NCBI GenBank assembly: GCA_028355015.1
Contig: JAOMRN010000004.1
Coordinates: 68,405-132,404 of the forward strand
Length of the DNA stretch: 64,000 nt
Direction: 5' to 3'
Origin: MGIIb-O2 sp002494975
GTDB lineage: Archaea; Thermoplasmatota; Poseidoniia; Poseidoniales; Thalassarchaeaceae
Numbering within the stretch: the first letter of the stretch is position 1; each line of letters starts with the position of its first letter. The notes under the pieces were generated by a model. That model saw only the letters and a program-made list of their open reading frames with translations. It ran no database searches and was not told the DNA's origin. Position numbers and translations under genes: made by a program. Below are positions 16,801 through 25,164 of this stretch, piece after piece.

Positions 16801-19800
16801 TGAGTTCCATTGGAAGAGATGAATGAGCGTAAATTTGCTGCTTCACCGGTTAATCCTTGAGGAGTCCCATCCCAAAGCATTGGATATTGCTTACCAAGAC
16901 TCACATCACTGTACTCTAAACCTGCATTAGCTAGAGAAGGAGCATGGAATAAAGCCCTCCATGCGCCGAAAGATGACCCTGTGAATTGAGTGGAGTCATA
17001 GAAATATACTGGCCTAATTGAAGGAGTTATGATGTCTGCTTCAACATACATTCTGTGCATAGATCGTATAGCGAAAGAATCGGTCGTATCGCCTTCAAGA
17101 TATGGCCATGGCATTTCAGCACCTAAATCTGGACGTGATTTGCCAATGAACATATAATCTCCAATTGGTAAACTTGTATTTGTGTATTCATAAAGTCCAA
17201 CTACACTGTGTGTTTTTGATGTGTTATCCCATACAATTTCTTCATACGCACCCGGTATCATACCAACACCATTATCAATTGTTGAGTTCCATTGTACCTG
17301 TTTCCAAACACCTTGGCTGCCACCAGTTTGAACGAAGGAAAGTGAAACCCAGCCGTTAGAATCGGCTCTGTAACCATATCCATATCCATCGAAGACTGTA
17401 GGATGAGTAATGTTACCAAATGGGCCCCCATGAACTGTAAATGAAATAGGAGCATGTGATAATTTATTATCAAAAATGCCTCTATCCCAATCGGCCGCAT
17501 AATGAACCTTATAATCAACAAACAGAGGTTGTTCATCACTTCGGAAATATGTCCACGCCACATAATCTATCGTTGTGTTCGCTCGAACTTCAGTAGGAAC
17601 TGGCTCAGTAGATGAACCATCATGAATGAACATTTCAGTTACTTCCGCGTATACGTGATATGTTGTATTAGAACCTACAGGTAGATCTTCTGGGAATAAG
17701 AACTGGCCCACGACGAATTTACCATTTTCATCAGTTAACACATCAACTGTTTCGACTGCAGATGTTCCATTTCTAATCCAGGCAATATGTACCTGTACTG
17801 GTAGATTTTCAGCGGCAGTAAATACGCCTTGTTCCAAATCTAACCAACTAACATTTCCGCTGAATTTAGCAGCATATAGGTTATCTAACCATAAAACATC
17901 AGGTGAGTTTAAAGTGATTCTAGTCGGTATTTTATCATCTTCATCCAAGATACCATCATTATCACTATCCCAATCTGAAGAGTTTCCATCTTCTTCCTCT
18001 AACTGGTCCCAATCTGAATCGGTTCTATTATCTGTATCATCATCATTATCAATTGCGTCGGGGCCAGTACTTGGGTCTGAAGGGTTTGCAATACCCTCAC
18101 CAGTACCGAAATCATCGTGATCCCAAGGATTGGTTGAAGGCGAATTATATCGAGATGGCCAAAGCATAATCTCATCTTTGTCCTGCATTCCATCTGAATC
18201 ATCATCTAAATCAATATCGTCTCGAAGACCATCATTATCGTGATCCCATGGAGAGATAAATGGAGTCGCCGAATTAAGCTCTATTTGGTTTTGTATTCCA
18301 TCACCATCCCAATCAGTATCTGCCCAATTGGGGATACCATTATTGTCGTGATCCCAAGTCATTTGTTCTTCTCCGATAAAACATAGAAGTTCTTGGTCGA
18401 CGTCTAGTACACCATTGTTATCATCGTCAGGGTCTTCTCCATCTGGAATTCCATCATTATCATTATCTACATCATAATATTTAGGATTCAACAGGCCTTG
18501 CCCAAGAACTCCTCTATCATGAACCGCCTGATACCAGCCATCCTCATCCGGGTCCGTATCAGTACCATCGTCATCATTATCTTCACAATTAGTGCCTATG
18601 TAGAAATTGCCTGGAGGTAATGTTCCAGTATCATCATCTAAATCATCGTTGCTGTCTATTTCAAAATAATCCCAAATACCGTCTGAATCGTCGTCAATAT
18701 CCCAATGGTCGTATACACCATCGAAATCATCATCTAAATCTGCTGTATCATTAAACATACATTGGGGTTCCATATTACCAGATACTGGGGCGCCACAGTC
18801 GTCATCCGGATCTACGTCATTGTTGAGTAAATCAGCCCTTTCATCGGGGAAGAAGTTTGCATTAGAATCGGCATTCCACTGGAAAAATCCATATGTTAAA
18901 CCAATGTAAGCAACCCATAAATCTCTATTATCTTTCATCTGATTATAAGAAACGGCCGCTGTTGGGCTCACTCCACTAGAAGGGTCGAAAGTAAAGTGGA
19001 AGCAATTCTTATTGCAGGTCCAAGCACCTTGGGAGTTACTGCCATTGTAGGGACCATCGCTATAATCTGCAGATGGTCTCGTACTGTAAGGGTAGGTATA
19101 TTCTACTTGATTGGCACGAGTTGGAGTCACCAATGGAGCTCCGAAGTACCAAGCATAGAATATACCACATTCATGATCTATTGCCTGTGGTGCTTGTGGA
19201 ACATATATCCAAAATAATGTAGCCCCACAAGTATTGTCATCAAAACTGCCGCCCATTTTAATATCATTAACATCTAATACGCCGTCGTTACCTTCGTCTT
19301 GATCCCACCAATCTGGTAATCCATCACCATCTTGATCAACGTCTATTCCATTAATCAAAGAGTCTCCATCAATATCGATGTCAAAGTGATTTCCTCCATT
19401 ATACGGGCTCCATTTTTGGATTACGTGCCAGTACAACTCAGGAATCTGTCCACTAGCTGTTGGGTTTGCTTCGTCGAATCCATTATAATCCAATACGAAA
19501 CCATTTTCTGAAGTAAATGGATTGAACATCCATGTTTGGTTCCAATACATTTCGTAAACAATTGGGAAGGCATATAGTTGATCGTCTTCCGAACCATCAA
19601 GAAGGTCGCCATCACTAGTTGGATAGCTGTTGTCGAATGGGTCTGTAGCATCTAAATCTTGAATACCGCAATTTCCATCATCTGGGTCATAATAATCAGA
19701 AATTCCATCATTATCATCATCCCAATCTTCATCATTCGCTAATCCATCACCGTCTACATCTGTATCAATATCATTGGGGCCATCATCTCGATATTTTGAC

Positions 19801-21854
19801 CCATTAAGCAAGTGTAAATCGTTATCATCATCAAGGTCGCAGTTGTCATCAATATCTAACCAGTCAAAAATTCCATCATTATCATCATCAATATCTTCCC
19901 AATTATTTATACCATCTTCATCCCAGTCATTGAAAGCCGTGTAAGACTTTCGCTTCAAAAAGCAATTATCATCTGGGTTTGAGGGATTGGGGTTAGTAAG
20001 ACTTGGACAATCCCAAGTATCTACTGTACTTTGAGGAACGGTAGGGAATATATCTTCTTCATTTATGATTCCATCGTTATCTAAATCCCATGGTAAATCG
20101 CTGGCATCAGTAAGCGTTCCACCCACTGTATTGTCAGGTACAGGTACTCCTCCTGCGTCGGTATCTAACCAATCCCAAACTAAATCATAGTCTTGATCAA
20201 TTACTCTGTATCGGTCATCATCAAGATCTCTGTCATAATCTATCTCGCAATCGATACCAGGCGTCAGTATCTCTCCCGTATAGAAGTTTTGAGATTTGAT
20301 AGGATAGTCTCCAATTGTATCTGCATTAGTATCGGTTTGAATACACGTATCTAATAGACCATCGTTGTCATCATCAACATCATACATATCTGCCAATCCA
20401 TCATTATCATCATCAGTATCTGATGAGTCGGGAGAACCATCATTATCATTATCGGGATCTAAGAAGTTAGGTATTCCATCGCCATCTAAGTCTCCATCAA
20501 TGATAGAGGAGAATGCTTGTTCCAAAGGATGCCATGCTTTTTCTCTTTCAACGAAATCAACACCACCTACAAAATCTCCATAATAGTCACTACCTGTATA
20601 TGCTGATTGTAATACTGATATATTTCCTGTTGTTGTTTGAGAAAGTGCAATGTTTTGGTATGATATTTCTGCTGTAGAGTTAAATTGGTGGCAAAAGGTG
20701 TAAGCAGCATCACAAGGGAATTGGTTTGTACCTAATGGAACTGGAGATATTGGTAAACTGGAAAATACTGCACCTTGGGCTTGGACGGAATGATCTTCTC
20801 CTGCAGTGGTGTCCAAATTAACCCAAATAATTGTATCACCGGTCTCAATAGTAATATTCTCAGGAGTGAGGATTCCAGAATTTCCCATCATAACAAAGTG
20901 AAGTGTTGGACCTGAGTCCCATTCTACCCAATCATCCCACAGATTGTTTTCTGTAATGTTAGAAGTAATTTGGGCGTTCCATGGGTGTGCATCCCACAGA
21001 TCTGCAACTCCGTCGTTATCATCATCTAAATCAAAATAATCCTGTAAACCGTCGCTATCAAAATCACAAGGCCATGTGAACTGGTCAATTCGACCGTCGT
21101 TATCATCGTCTTCATCAAAAGAGCCTGCCCCCGAACCGTCTACGTCATCATCCGTCACGCCATCATTATCGTGATCCATTAAGTTTTGATCAATTCTGTA
21201 ACCAGTACCTACTTGAGTTTGTGTCCAAGGATGAACAGTTGTAGGAATAACATATCTATCTTCGGTATTATTCTGAGGATCCGCACCTTGAGACCAGTCT
21301 ATTGGCCCCTCTAATAATCCGTCATTATCGTCATCCCAATCGAATTCGTCCTGTATACCGTCGTTATCATGATCAAAAGGATCTGTGCCATAACAGCCAT
21401 CAAATCTCTCAATTAAGTCATTGATTCCATCGTTATCATCATCTAAATCATTCAAATCTGAAATTCCATCGTTATCGTGATCTTCAGTATCTGTCTCTTC
21501 TAATAAGAATCCGTAGCTAGGATCTAAAGCTAATGCAGAAGGGTCTGAAACTTTACCGTATACTGATAATGGATCGTGATACATTGGGTCGTTGAATGCT
21601 GGATGGGCGAATGGATTTTCTGCCCCTGGTTGAACTTCATTACTCTCAGCCATTGGTCCATTGGCTGTATCTAACTGTTGAAATGCAGTTCTCTGGACCA
21701 CCGGGGCCCACTCAGATTTTTCTTCGTCATATGGTTCAAAATCTTGGAATGAATACATCTGAGTACTAAATAGCATAATGAATACCATGAGTCCTGCAAT
21801 AATGCTTTTTCTCGTGCCCTCTACACCTATGTTTTTTTGTAATTTACCTATCAT
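13839..21854 (-). CDS. Giant membrane-anchored surface protein: calcium-type repeats, cupredoxin-like domain, Ig-like region, DUF4129-like tail
   Basis: About 2,671 residues. The order is: N-terminal signal/anchor helix (~18-37); a low-complexity linker; about thirty thrombospondin-3-type DxDxDG repeats (HDNDGISD, DDDNDGLAD and variants) from ~120 to ~1305; one cupredoxin-like domain interrupting them at ~315-415; a beta-rich region of several Ig-like or carboxypeptidase-regulatory-type domains (~1310-2475); one transmembrane helix (~2480-2507); and a ~160-residue cytoplasmic tail resembling DUF4129. The Asp-rich repeats normally wrap around calcium, abundant in seawater. Many Asn-Xaa-Ser/Thr sites suggest glycosylation. 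ATG 21854 is chosen, with GTG 21863 the alternative. It is a single-gene unit between panD (divergent) and the ribosomal operon. Likely roles are adhesion, particle attachment or cell-envelope structure; no partner is obvious. Confidence 0.85.
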   Translation of the reverse strand: MIGKLQKNIGVEGTRKSIIAGLMVFIMLFSTQMYSFQDFEPYDEEKSEWAPVVQRTAFQQLDTANGPMAESNEVQPGAENPFAHPAFNDPMYHDPLSVYGKVSDPSALALDPSYGFLLEETDTEDHDNDGISDLNDLDDDNDGINDLIERFDGCYGTDPFDHDNDGIQDEFDWDDDNDGLLEGPIDWSQGADPQNNTEDRYVIPTTVHPWTQTQVGTGYRIDQNLMDHDNDGVTDDDVDGSGAGSFDEDDDNDGRIDQFTWPCDFDSDGLQDYFDLDDDNDGVADLWDAHPWNAQITSNITENNLWDDWVEWDSGPTLHFVMMGNSGILTPENITIETGDTIIWVNLDTTAGEDHSVQAQGAVFSSLPISPVPLGTNQFPCDAAYTFCHQFNSTAEISYQNIALSQTTTGNISVLQSAYTGSDYYGDFVGGVDFVEREKAWHPLEQAFSSIIDGDLDGDGIPNFLDPDNDNDGSPDSSDTDDDNDGLADMYDVDDDNDGLLDTCIQTDTNADTIGDYPIKSQNFYTGEILTPGIDCEIDYDRDLDDDRYRVIDQDYDLVWDWLDTDAGGVPVPDNTVGGTLTDASDLPWDLDNDGIINEEDIFPTVPQSTVDTWDCPSLTNPNPSNPDDNCFLKRKSYTAFNDWDEDGINNWEDIDDDNDGIFDWLDIDDNCDLDDDNDLHLLNGSKYRDDGPNDIDTDVDGDGLANDEDWDDDNDGISDYYDPDDGNCGIQDLDATDPFDNSYPTSDGDLLDGSEDDQLYAFPIVYEMYWNQTWMFNPFTSENGFVLDYNGFDEANPTASGQIPELYWHVIQKWSPYNGGNHFDIDIDGDSLINGIDVDQDGDGLPDWWDQDEGNDGVLDVNDIKMGGSFDDNTCGATLFWIYVPQAPQAIDHECGIFYAWYFGAPLVTPTRANQVEYTYPYSTRPSADYSDGPYNGSNSQGAWTCNKNCFHFTFDPSSGVSPTAAVSYNQMKDNRDLWVAYIGLTYGFFQWNADSNANFFPDERADLLNNDVDPDDDCGAPVSGNMEPQCMFNDTADLDDDFDGVYDHWDIDDDSDGIWDYFEIDSNDDLDDDTGTLPPGNFYIGTNCEDNDDDGTDTDPDEDGWYQAVHDRGVLGQGLLNPKYYDVDNDNDGIPDGEDPDDDNNGVLDVDQELLCFIGEEQMTWDHDNNGIPNWADTDWDGDGIQNQIELNSATPFISPWDHDNDGLRDDIDLDDDSDGMQDKDEIMLWPSRYNSPSTNPWDHDDFGTGEGIANPSDPSTGPDAIDNDDDTDNRTDSDWDQLEEEDGNSSDWDSDNDGILDEDDKIPTRITLNSPDVLWLDNLYAAKFSGNVSWLDLEQGVFTAAENLPVQVHIAWIRNGTSAVETVDVLTDENGKFVVGQFLFPEDLPVGSNTTYHVYAEVTEMFIHDGSSTEPVPTEVRANTTIDYVAWTYFRSDEQPLFVDYKVHYAADWDRGIFDNKLSHAPISFTVHGGPFGNITHPTVFDGYGYGYRADSNGWVSLSFVQTGGSQGVWKQVQWNSTIDNGVGMIPGAYEEIVWDNTSKTHSVVGLYEYTNTSLPIGDYMFIGKSRPDLGAEMPWPYLEGDTTDSFAIRSMHRMYVEADIITPSIRPVYFYDSTQFTGSSFGAWRALFHAPSLANAGLEYSDVSLGKQYPMLWDGTPQGLTGEAANLRSFISSNGTHWFIAMQNGGDFNVPPCGPINPLDPTSDIRCEIVPEMFTGETFRVLGTVWNRTMTAWPHDAMALQVDVDGNGVFAGAQETGFARVPDMVNGEALFDYNWTWYSQYPAGVFGIRADFTNSNYYFTGNQSAVLAPTGAYVNVSVIGTTDFQLNNIPRLYRGQNTTIEARVIDNAYQPVRDAPVNYTWSADGSSDVAITDLNGVFKINLTIDEMHDLGNFSLNFTYPGDTYRQGSSTGINLWVVSRTYIDLQSTTENRLSSGDYWEFTAQVTDDNRTAAVKDKGELLDGCDENGGEILVILEGVDFDQTVHRQIVQTLCPNAGTINHAMLLDPQLLRDDPLSFLPDGFGPVNVIIRFSENLPHEGCDPIDQQMLTISGAWDPCAQVLNSDHYRKVFQYNGQGFSLIGGTQLTVDNQIVYTSEIDQLTGQPIDKPMTVTGQLVDELDTNLSNRPIQVQYEMVGTELGVKACNGGVTDSNGFFSIVCPLNDIQAGQAKVTVNYYSYETGDQYRYSNSSITKFFPVFSNSTMSVQEVGPFRTDIDTYRFENGSVFPVLYLKESFHIDAMLTQVNGNPVGGKCLNIYLDPETNTRPFATAITQDGTGEIEWYSGDPDDNPSRKGVEPSGQKLEGFRTIRIAYEPTKELPGGCKAETTPVVNGSYEDIEVLVRSKVDILLKDHWASSSGYQVGDEITGKVSILRDRLDVSVEGETVIFTRQFWNGTGWVTNNVEYSVTNEKGEANFSFIYEGKYVAGDSVGEENAIDGKWRILVHFQESSFFQEEFLNSTPMIYLGENIDTSNANFWSFRVLTVLSIMMSFVLLIGAIMYRNYNERRRIEIIRGILTDSLMSLKASNDYIATIFDCYKQLVRFFRGRGAMKKVYETTREFEDAVNTMLGGITPPEDLDILFSIFEEARYSDHEIGADQRDRAIESLQSIINHLSNALGESMLNRTSVTESNLYGSVVKAGEFVDSEGQTRIAGIDDDEQRDGFSL

Positions 21855-21998
21855 CGTGACCACCGAAGTATGTTTCCTAAATCTGAATTACTTATCAACG
21901 CCACCCTGATAAATTAACAGATGTATCAACACGATGTTTTAGTATCATAGTTCAACTAAACCTTGCATTAAAATGTAGAATATTCTTCGGCACATTTA

Positions 21999-22361
21999 AT
22001 GATGGCATTAAGGACAGTAATGAATTCGAAAATTCATCGCGCAACAGTAACAGAGGCTGATGTGAATTATATAGGTTCGATAACTATAGATTCAGACCTA
22101 ATTGAAGCCGCAAATATAGTCGAGTGGGAAAAAATTGAAGTGCTGAATATTACTAATGGTTCACGCCTTCAAACATATGTTATTCGGGGAGAAAGAGGTT
22201 CTGGAAAAATATGTATTAATGGTGCAGCGGCACATCTAGTCCACCCTGGGGACTTGGTAATCTTAGTCACCTACAAAAGTATTGAAGAACAGGATTTAGA
22301 AGGGTATTCGCCGACTATAATTCATGTTAATAGCTTGAATGAAATCATTGAAACTCATTGA
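21999..22361 (+). CDS. panD: Aspartate 1-decarboxylase (pyruvoyl-type)
   Basis: Makes beta-alanine from L-aspartate for pantothenate and coenzyme A. At 120 residues it has the length of bacterial PanD. It starts MMALRTVMNSKIHRATVTEAD with the conserved Lys/His region. It contains YIGSITID, where cleavage at Gly26-Ser27 would create the pyruvoyl cofactor. The later blocks VIRGERGSGKICINGAAAHLVHPGDLVILVTY match the active-site Arg and the N-G-A-A-A motif. Archaea typically use an unrelated PLP-dependent decarboxylase, so this bacterial enzyme is notable. It diverges from the giant gene and converges without a gap on rlmH. Confidence 0.94.
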   Translation: MMALRTVMNSKIHRATVTEADVNYIGSITIDSDLIEAANIVEWEKIEVLNITNGSRLQTYVIRGERGSGKICINGAAAHLVHPGDLVILVTYKSIEEQDLEGYSPTIIHVNSLNEIIETH

Positions 22362-22796
22362 TTATGCACGATGATAAGGAAGTCCTTTGATTATCGTACA
22401 TGAACGATATAATTGCTCTAATAAAACAACTGCAGCTAGTTCATGAGGGAGAGTTATTCTACCCAACGAAAGCGATTGCAAATCGCCCCCATAAATTCCA
22501 AACCCGCCGGGAGGTCCCACTACTAAATGTACTGAATTATTAGAAATTCGCCATTCCTTCATTTTTTTTGAATATCCTATGCTATCAAGGTTTTCTCCAT
22601 TTTCTTGTAAAAGTATGACCGTATCTTTTCCGGCTTTCTTGATTATATTATCAAGATATTCTCCCGGGTCGGTTTGATTTCTATGTTCAATAATTTGAAC
22701 ACCATCTGAATTTAATCTATTGGCATAATCGGAAATGGCCGCACGAAAAGATGAATCTTTGGCTTTTCCGTGTAAATGAACAAATACGCGCCCCAC
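22362..22796 (-). CDS. rlmH: RlmH-type SPOUT rRNA methyltransferase
   Basis: A small SPOUT-fold methyltransferase; RlmH methylates pseudouridine 1915 of 23S rRNA. Its C-terminal signature is clear: VVGPPGGFG, SLSLGRITLPHELAAVVLLEQLYRS, then TIIKGLPYHR, all close to RlmH. The open frame extends upstream to 22928, but the GTG at 22796 gives a 144-residue protein near the family's ~155 and clears the divergent gene starting at 22875. It converges end to end with panD. Confidence 0.85.
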   Translation of the reverse strand: MGRVFVHLHGKAKDSSFRAAISDYANRLNSDGVQIIEHRNQTDPGEYLDNIIKKAGKDTVILLQENGENLDSIGYSKKMKEWRISNNSVHLVVGPPGGFGIYGGDLQSLSLGRITLPHELAAVVLLEQLYRSCTIIKGLPYHRA

Positions 22797-22874
22797 GGTT
22801 ATCCGATGAGGAGGCGCTCTTTCATTGATTCGCAAAGCATCAAGAAAGAAGACCATTACGCGAGTTCGATTAAG

Positions 22875-23195
22875 ATGGGTTGGTGGCCGTTCAAAAAGAA
22901 TAAAAAAATCCTCCATGAAGAACCCCATATCAAAGGAACACGCCTCTGGCTACAGGATTTAAGAGAGATTTCTGAAAAGAATTTTGATAATTCTGCTGAA
23001 GGACAGCGTTTAATTCGTCAAATGCAAGTAGAATGGACTGATGCCTACAAGAAAGGTGAAGTAACGGATGAACTCTTATCAGGCTTGGATAGAAGAGCAT
23101 TTAGGCTTCTAAGATCAGATACAGATGAGTGGTTGAAATGGTTAGATAACGAAGATTTTTGGATGCCAGGTTGGGGCATTGAATCAATGGAGTGA
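22875..23195 (+). CDS. Unrecognised small protein (~106 residues)
   Basis: No family recognised. It begins MGWWPFKKNKKILHEEPHIKG and is rich in Trp and charged residues; the rest is predicted helical (TRLWLQDLREISEKNF, DELLSGLDRRAFRLLRS, DEWLKWLDNEDFW). I chose ATG 22875 over an open frame from 22776, because the longer version would overlap rlmH. Its stop overlaps the possible GTG start of the next gene, so the two are probably one transcript. Confidence 0.6.
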   Translation: MGWWPFKKNKKILHEEPHIKGTRLWLQDLREISEKNFDNSAEGQRLIRQMQVEWTDAYKKGEVTDELLSGLDRRAFRLLRSDTDEWLKWLDNEDFWMPGWGIESME

Positions 23196-23200
23196 TTGTA

Positions 23201-23896
23201 ATGTGGCCTTGGATTATTTTATTTGCTGGGATGGCAATAACTGTTTTTTGGTATAGTAGAAAACAACCATTTCCAGAAATAAGTGGAAGATTCGCAGGTA
23301 TTTTGTTATTTGTTTCGATTATTCTATGGCTATCAATAAATGCGCCGAGAGGAGTTGAAAATGATTTGGTCCCTGCATATCTTGCCTCTATCGTAGGAGG
23401 GGGGGCGGTAATCTATGGAGTGATCAAAATGTCATTAAGTAATGATGATGTCATTGTCGCGCCTTTTGGAGGAATTTTATTTTGTATAGGTTCAATAACG
23501 CTACTTTCAGAAAGATGGTCGGATGCTGACCAAATTGAACAAATAGGGTCATTTGTACTCGCATCAACTTTGGTGATTCTCGAGATTTATCTAGTATTCA
23601 GGGGTTTGATTATTGGTGTTCAAGGCATTTCATGGTCTAAATCTGGTCTAAGGCAAATTAGTAGAGGATTGATTCATGGAAATAATGGCGCCATTGCTCA
23701 TTTTGAGAAATCTTGGGATATGGATGAACAATGGATTAATGCAATGAGTCATGCGGCATTAGCGCTGATTTATGAAAAGGAAAATAATGAATCGGCAAGA
23801 ACGGAACATATTGTACAACTGGAGAAAATCGGTGGGTGGGGATCTGTCGATGAATCATGGACTGAGACCATTAAAAAATACTTAGATTTAGATTAA
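23201..23896 (+). CDS. Unrecognised membrane protein with soluble C-terminal helical domain
   Basis: No family recognised. There are about five hydrophobic helices in the first ~150 residues (WPWIILFAGMAITVFW, FAGILLFVSIILWLSI, IVGGGAVIYGVIKM and two more). The C-terminal ~80 residues (RGLIHGNNGAIAHFEKSWDMD, WINAMSHAALALIYEKENNES) look like a short tetratricopeptide-like helical pair. ATG 23201 is chosen; GTG 23192, overlapping the previous stop, is also possible. Probably co-transcribed with the small gene before it. Confidence 0.65.
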   Translation: MWPWIILFAGMAITVFWYSRKQPFPEISGRFAGILLFVSIILWLSINAPRGVENDLVPAYLASIVGGGAVIYGVIKMSLSNDDVIVAPFGGILFCIGSITLLSERWSDADQIEQIGSFVLASTLVILEIYLVFRGLIIGVQGISWSKSGLRQISRGLIHGNNGAIAHFEKSWDMDEQWINAMSHAALALIYEKENNESARTEHIVQLEKIGGWGSVDESWTETIKKYLDLD

Positions 23897-23944
23897 TGAA
23901 AAAGACGATTATTCATATTGTCTAACCCTATCCGAGAGCATAGT

Positions 23945-24541
23945 ATGGTTCGAATTACTAAGGTTCACACAGGTGGCGGAGATACTGGTAAAACATCTCT
24001 TCTTGATGGAAAAAGGGTCGGGAAAGAAAATCTAAGAGTCGGTGTTTATGGTACAATCGACGAATTAAATTCACAAATTGGTGTTGTACGTATGGAATTA
24101 AATAGAGCCGGAAAAACAACATATTCTAATGTCGCCGATGAAAAATTAGGGATTATTCAGCAAGAGTTATTCGACATAGGAGGAGAGTGTTCATGTTCTC
24201 CTGGCTTGTTACCTACTCAAATGGCCTTAATTGGAATGGAACAATGTGATCGTTTGGTCTCTGAAATGGATGAAATGTTAGAAGGTTTATCTCCCTTAAC
24301 ATCATTCATTATGCCTACTGGTTCTGCACCAGTTGCAACAATGCATGTTGCTAGAACTATTACTAGACGGGCAGAGAGAAAAGTGTGTGAGATAATATCA
24401 ATAGACGGAGAAGATGCAATGAGGACTGAGATAATTTGTTATCTCAACCGCCTATCAGATTGGTTGTTTGTCCTAGGTAGGTGGTATTCATCAAAGAACG
24501 GAGAAGAAGAAGTTCTATGGACACCTCTCGGAAAAAGATAG
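23945..24541 (+). CDS. Cob(I)alamin adenosyltransferase, PduO type
   Basis: Transfers the adenosyl group of ATP to cob(I)alamin, forming adenosylcobalamin. Motifs: an N-terminal VHTGGGDTGKTSLLDGKRVGK nucleotide-binding block, VYGTIDELNSQIG, and the C-terminal RRAERKVCEI...CYLNRLSDWLFVLGRW block. All three match the PduO family. ATG 23945 is preferred over a TTG nine codons upstream. The window's ribonucleotide reductase is the adenosylcobalamin-dependent class, a direct user of the product. The next gene (LysE-type exporter) starts 11 bases after the stop. Confidence 0.94.
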   Translation: MVRITKVHTGGGDTGKTSLLDGKRVGKENLRVGVYGTIDELNSQIGVVRMELNRAGKTTYSNVADEKLGIIQQELFDIGGECSCSPGLLPTQMALIGMEQCDRLVSEMDEMLEGLSPLTSFIMPTGSAPVATMHVARTITRRAERKVCEIISIDGEDAMRTEIICYLNRLSDWLFVLGRWYSSKNGEEEVLWTPLGKR

Positions 24542-24552
24542 AGGTGTTCTAA

Positions 24553-25164
24553 TTGGGTATCGAATCAGCTGGATTCGAGGGCTCTTTGATTAGTCTATCT
24601 TTGATTGTCGCAATTGGTGCTCAAAATGCCTTTGTAATAAGACAAGGACTATCTAATCGTCATGTTCTTCTTGTATGTACGATATGTGCTTTCTCTGATG
24701 CCATATTGATTGGTCTTGGCGTTTTTGGATTCGGAGAATTCCTCTCTAACTCTAGCAATATTGCTGAAATTATCGAATGGATGGCTATTTCTTTCTTAGT
24801 TATTTATTCAATGATGAGATTTCGGGCTGCTTGGAAAGGTAATATGCTAGAAATTGAGGATACTGATAATGTATTCAGTGCTAAAAAAACAGCTATGATT
24901 ACCATGGGCTTCACATGGTTAAATCCCCATGTTTATCTTGACACCACAGTTCTGTTAGGTACTGCGTCTCTACAATTTCAAGGAGATGAAAAAATTGCTT
25001 TTGCAATAGGAGCTATGAGTTCTTCTTTCATATTTTTTTATAGTCTAGGCTTTGGTGCACGACGTCTTGCCCCACTTCTAAAAACAGAAAGGGCATGGAA
25101 ATTTATTGATTTCTTTATCGGCATAGTAATGATTTGGATAGCGATGGGGATTTATGCGAATTAA
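24553..25164 (+). CDS. LysE/ArgO-type amino-acid exporter
   Basis: A 203-residue membrane protein with about six helices. The N-terminus contains IVAIGAQNAFVIRQGLSNRHV, the LysE/ArgO signature for export of basic amino acids. The segment TMGFTWLNPHVYLDTTVLLG matches the second conserved block. It starts at TTG 24553; no ATG is close. The stop overlaps by 4 bases the end of the converging Nudix gene. Lys/Arg specificity is family-based inference. Confidence 0.85.
   Translation: MGIESAGFEGSLISLSLIVAIGAQNAFVIRQGLSNRHVLLVCTICAFSDAILIGLGVFGFGEFLSNSSNIAEIIEWMAISFLVIYSMMRFRAAWKGNMLEIEDTDNVFSAKKTAMITMGFTWLNPHVYLDTTVLLGTASLQFQGDEKIAFAIGAMSSSFIFFYSLGFGARRLAPLLKTERAWKFIDFFIGIVMIWIAMGIYAN

Noticed and set aside
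17900..21500. Regularly recurring ATCATCATT-like motifs resembling a repeat array
   Set aside because: They are in frame on the minus strand and encode the Asp-rich calcium repeats; spacing varies and there are no unique spacers, so it is not a CRISPR array or satellite.
22797..22928. 44-codon N-terminal extension of RlmH
   Set aside because: It overlaps the divergent gene beginning at 22875 and precedes the conserved fold; GTG 22796 fits the family length.
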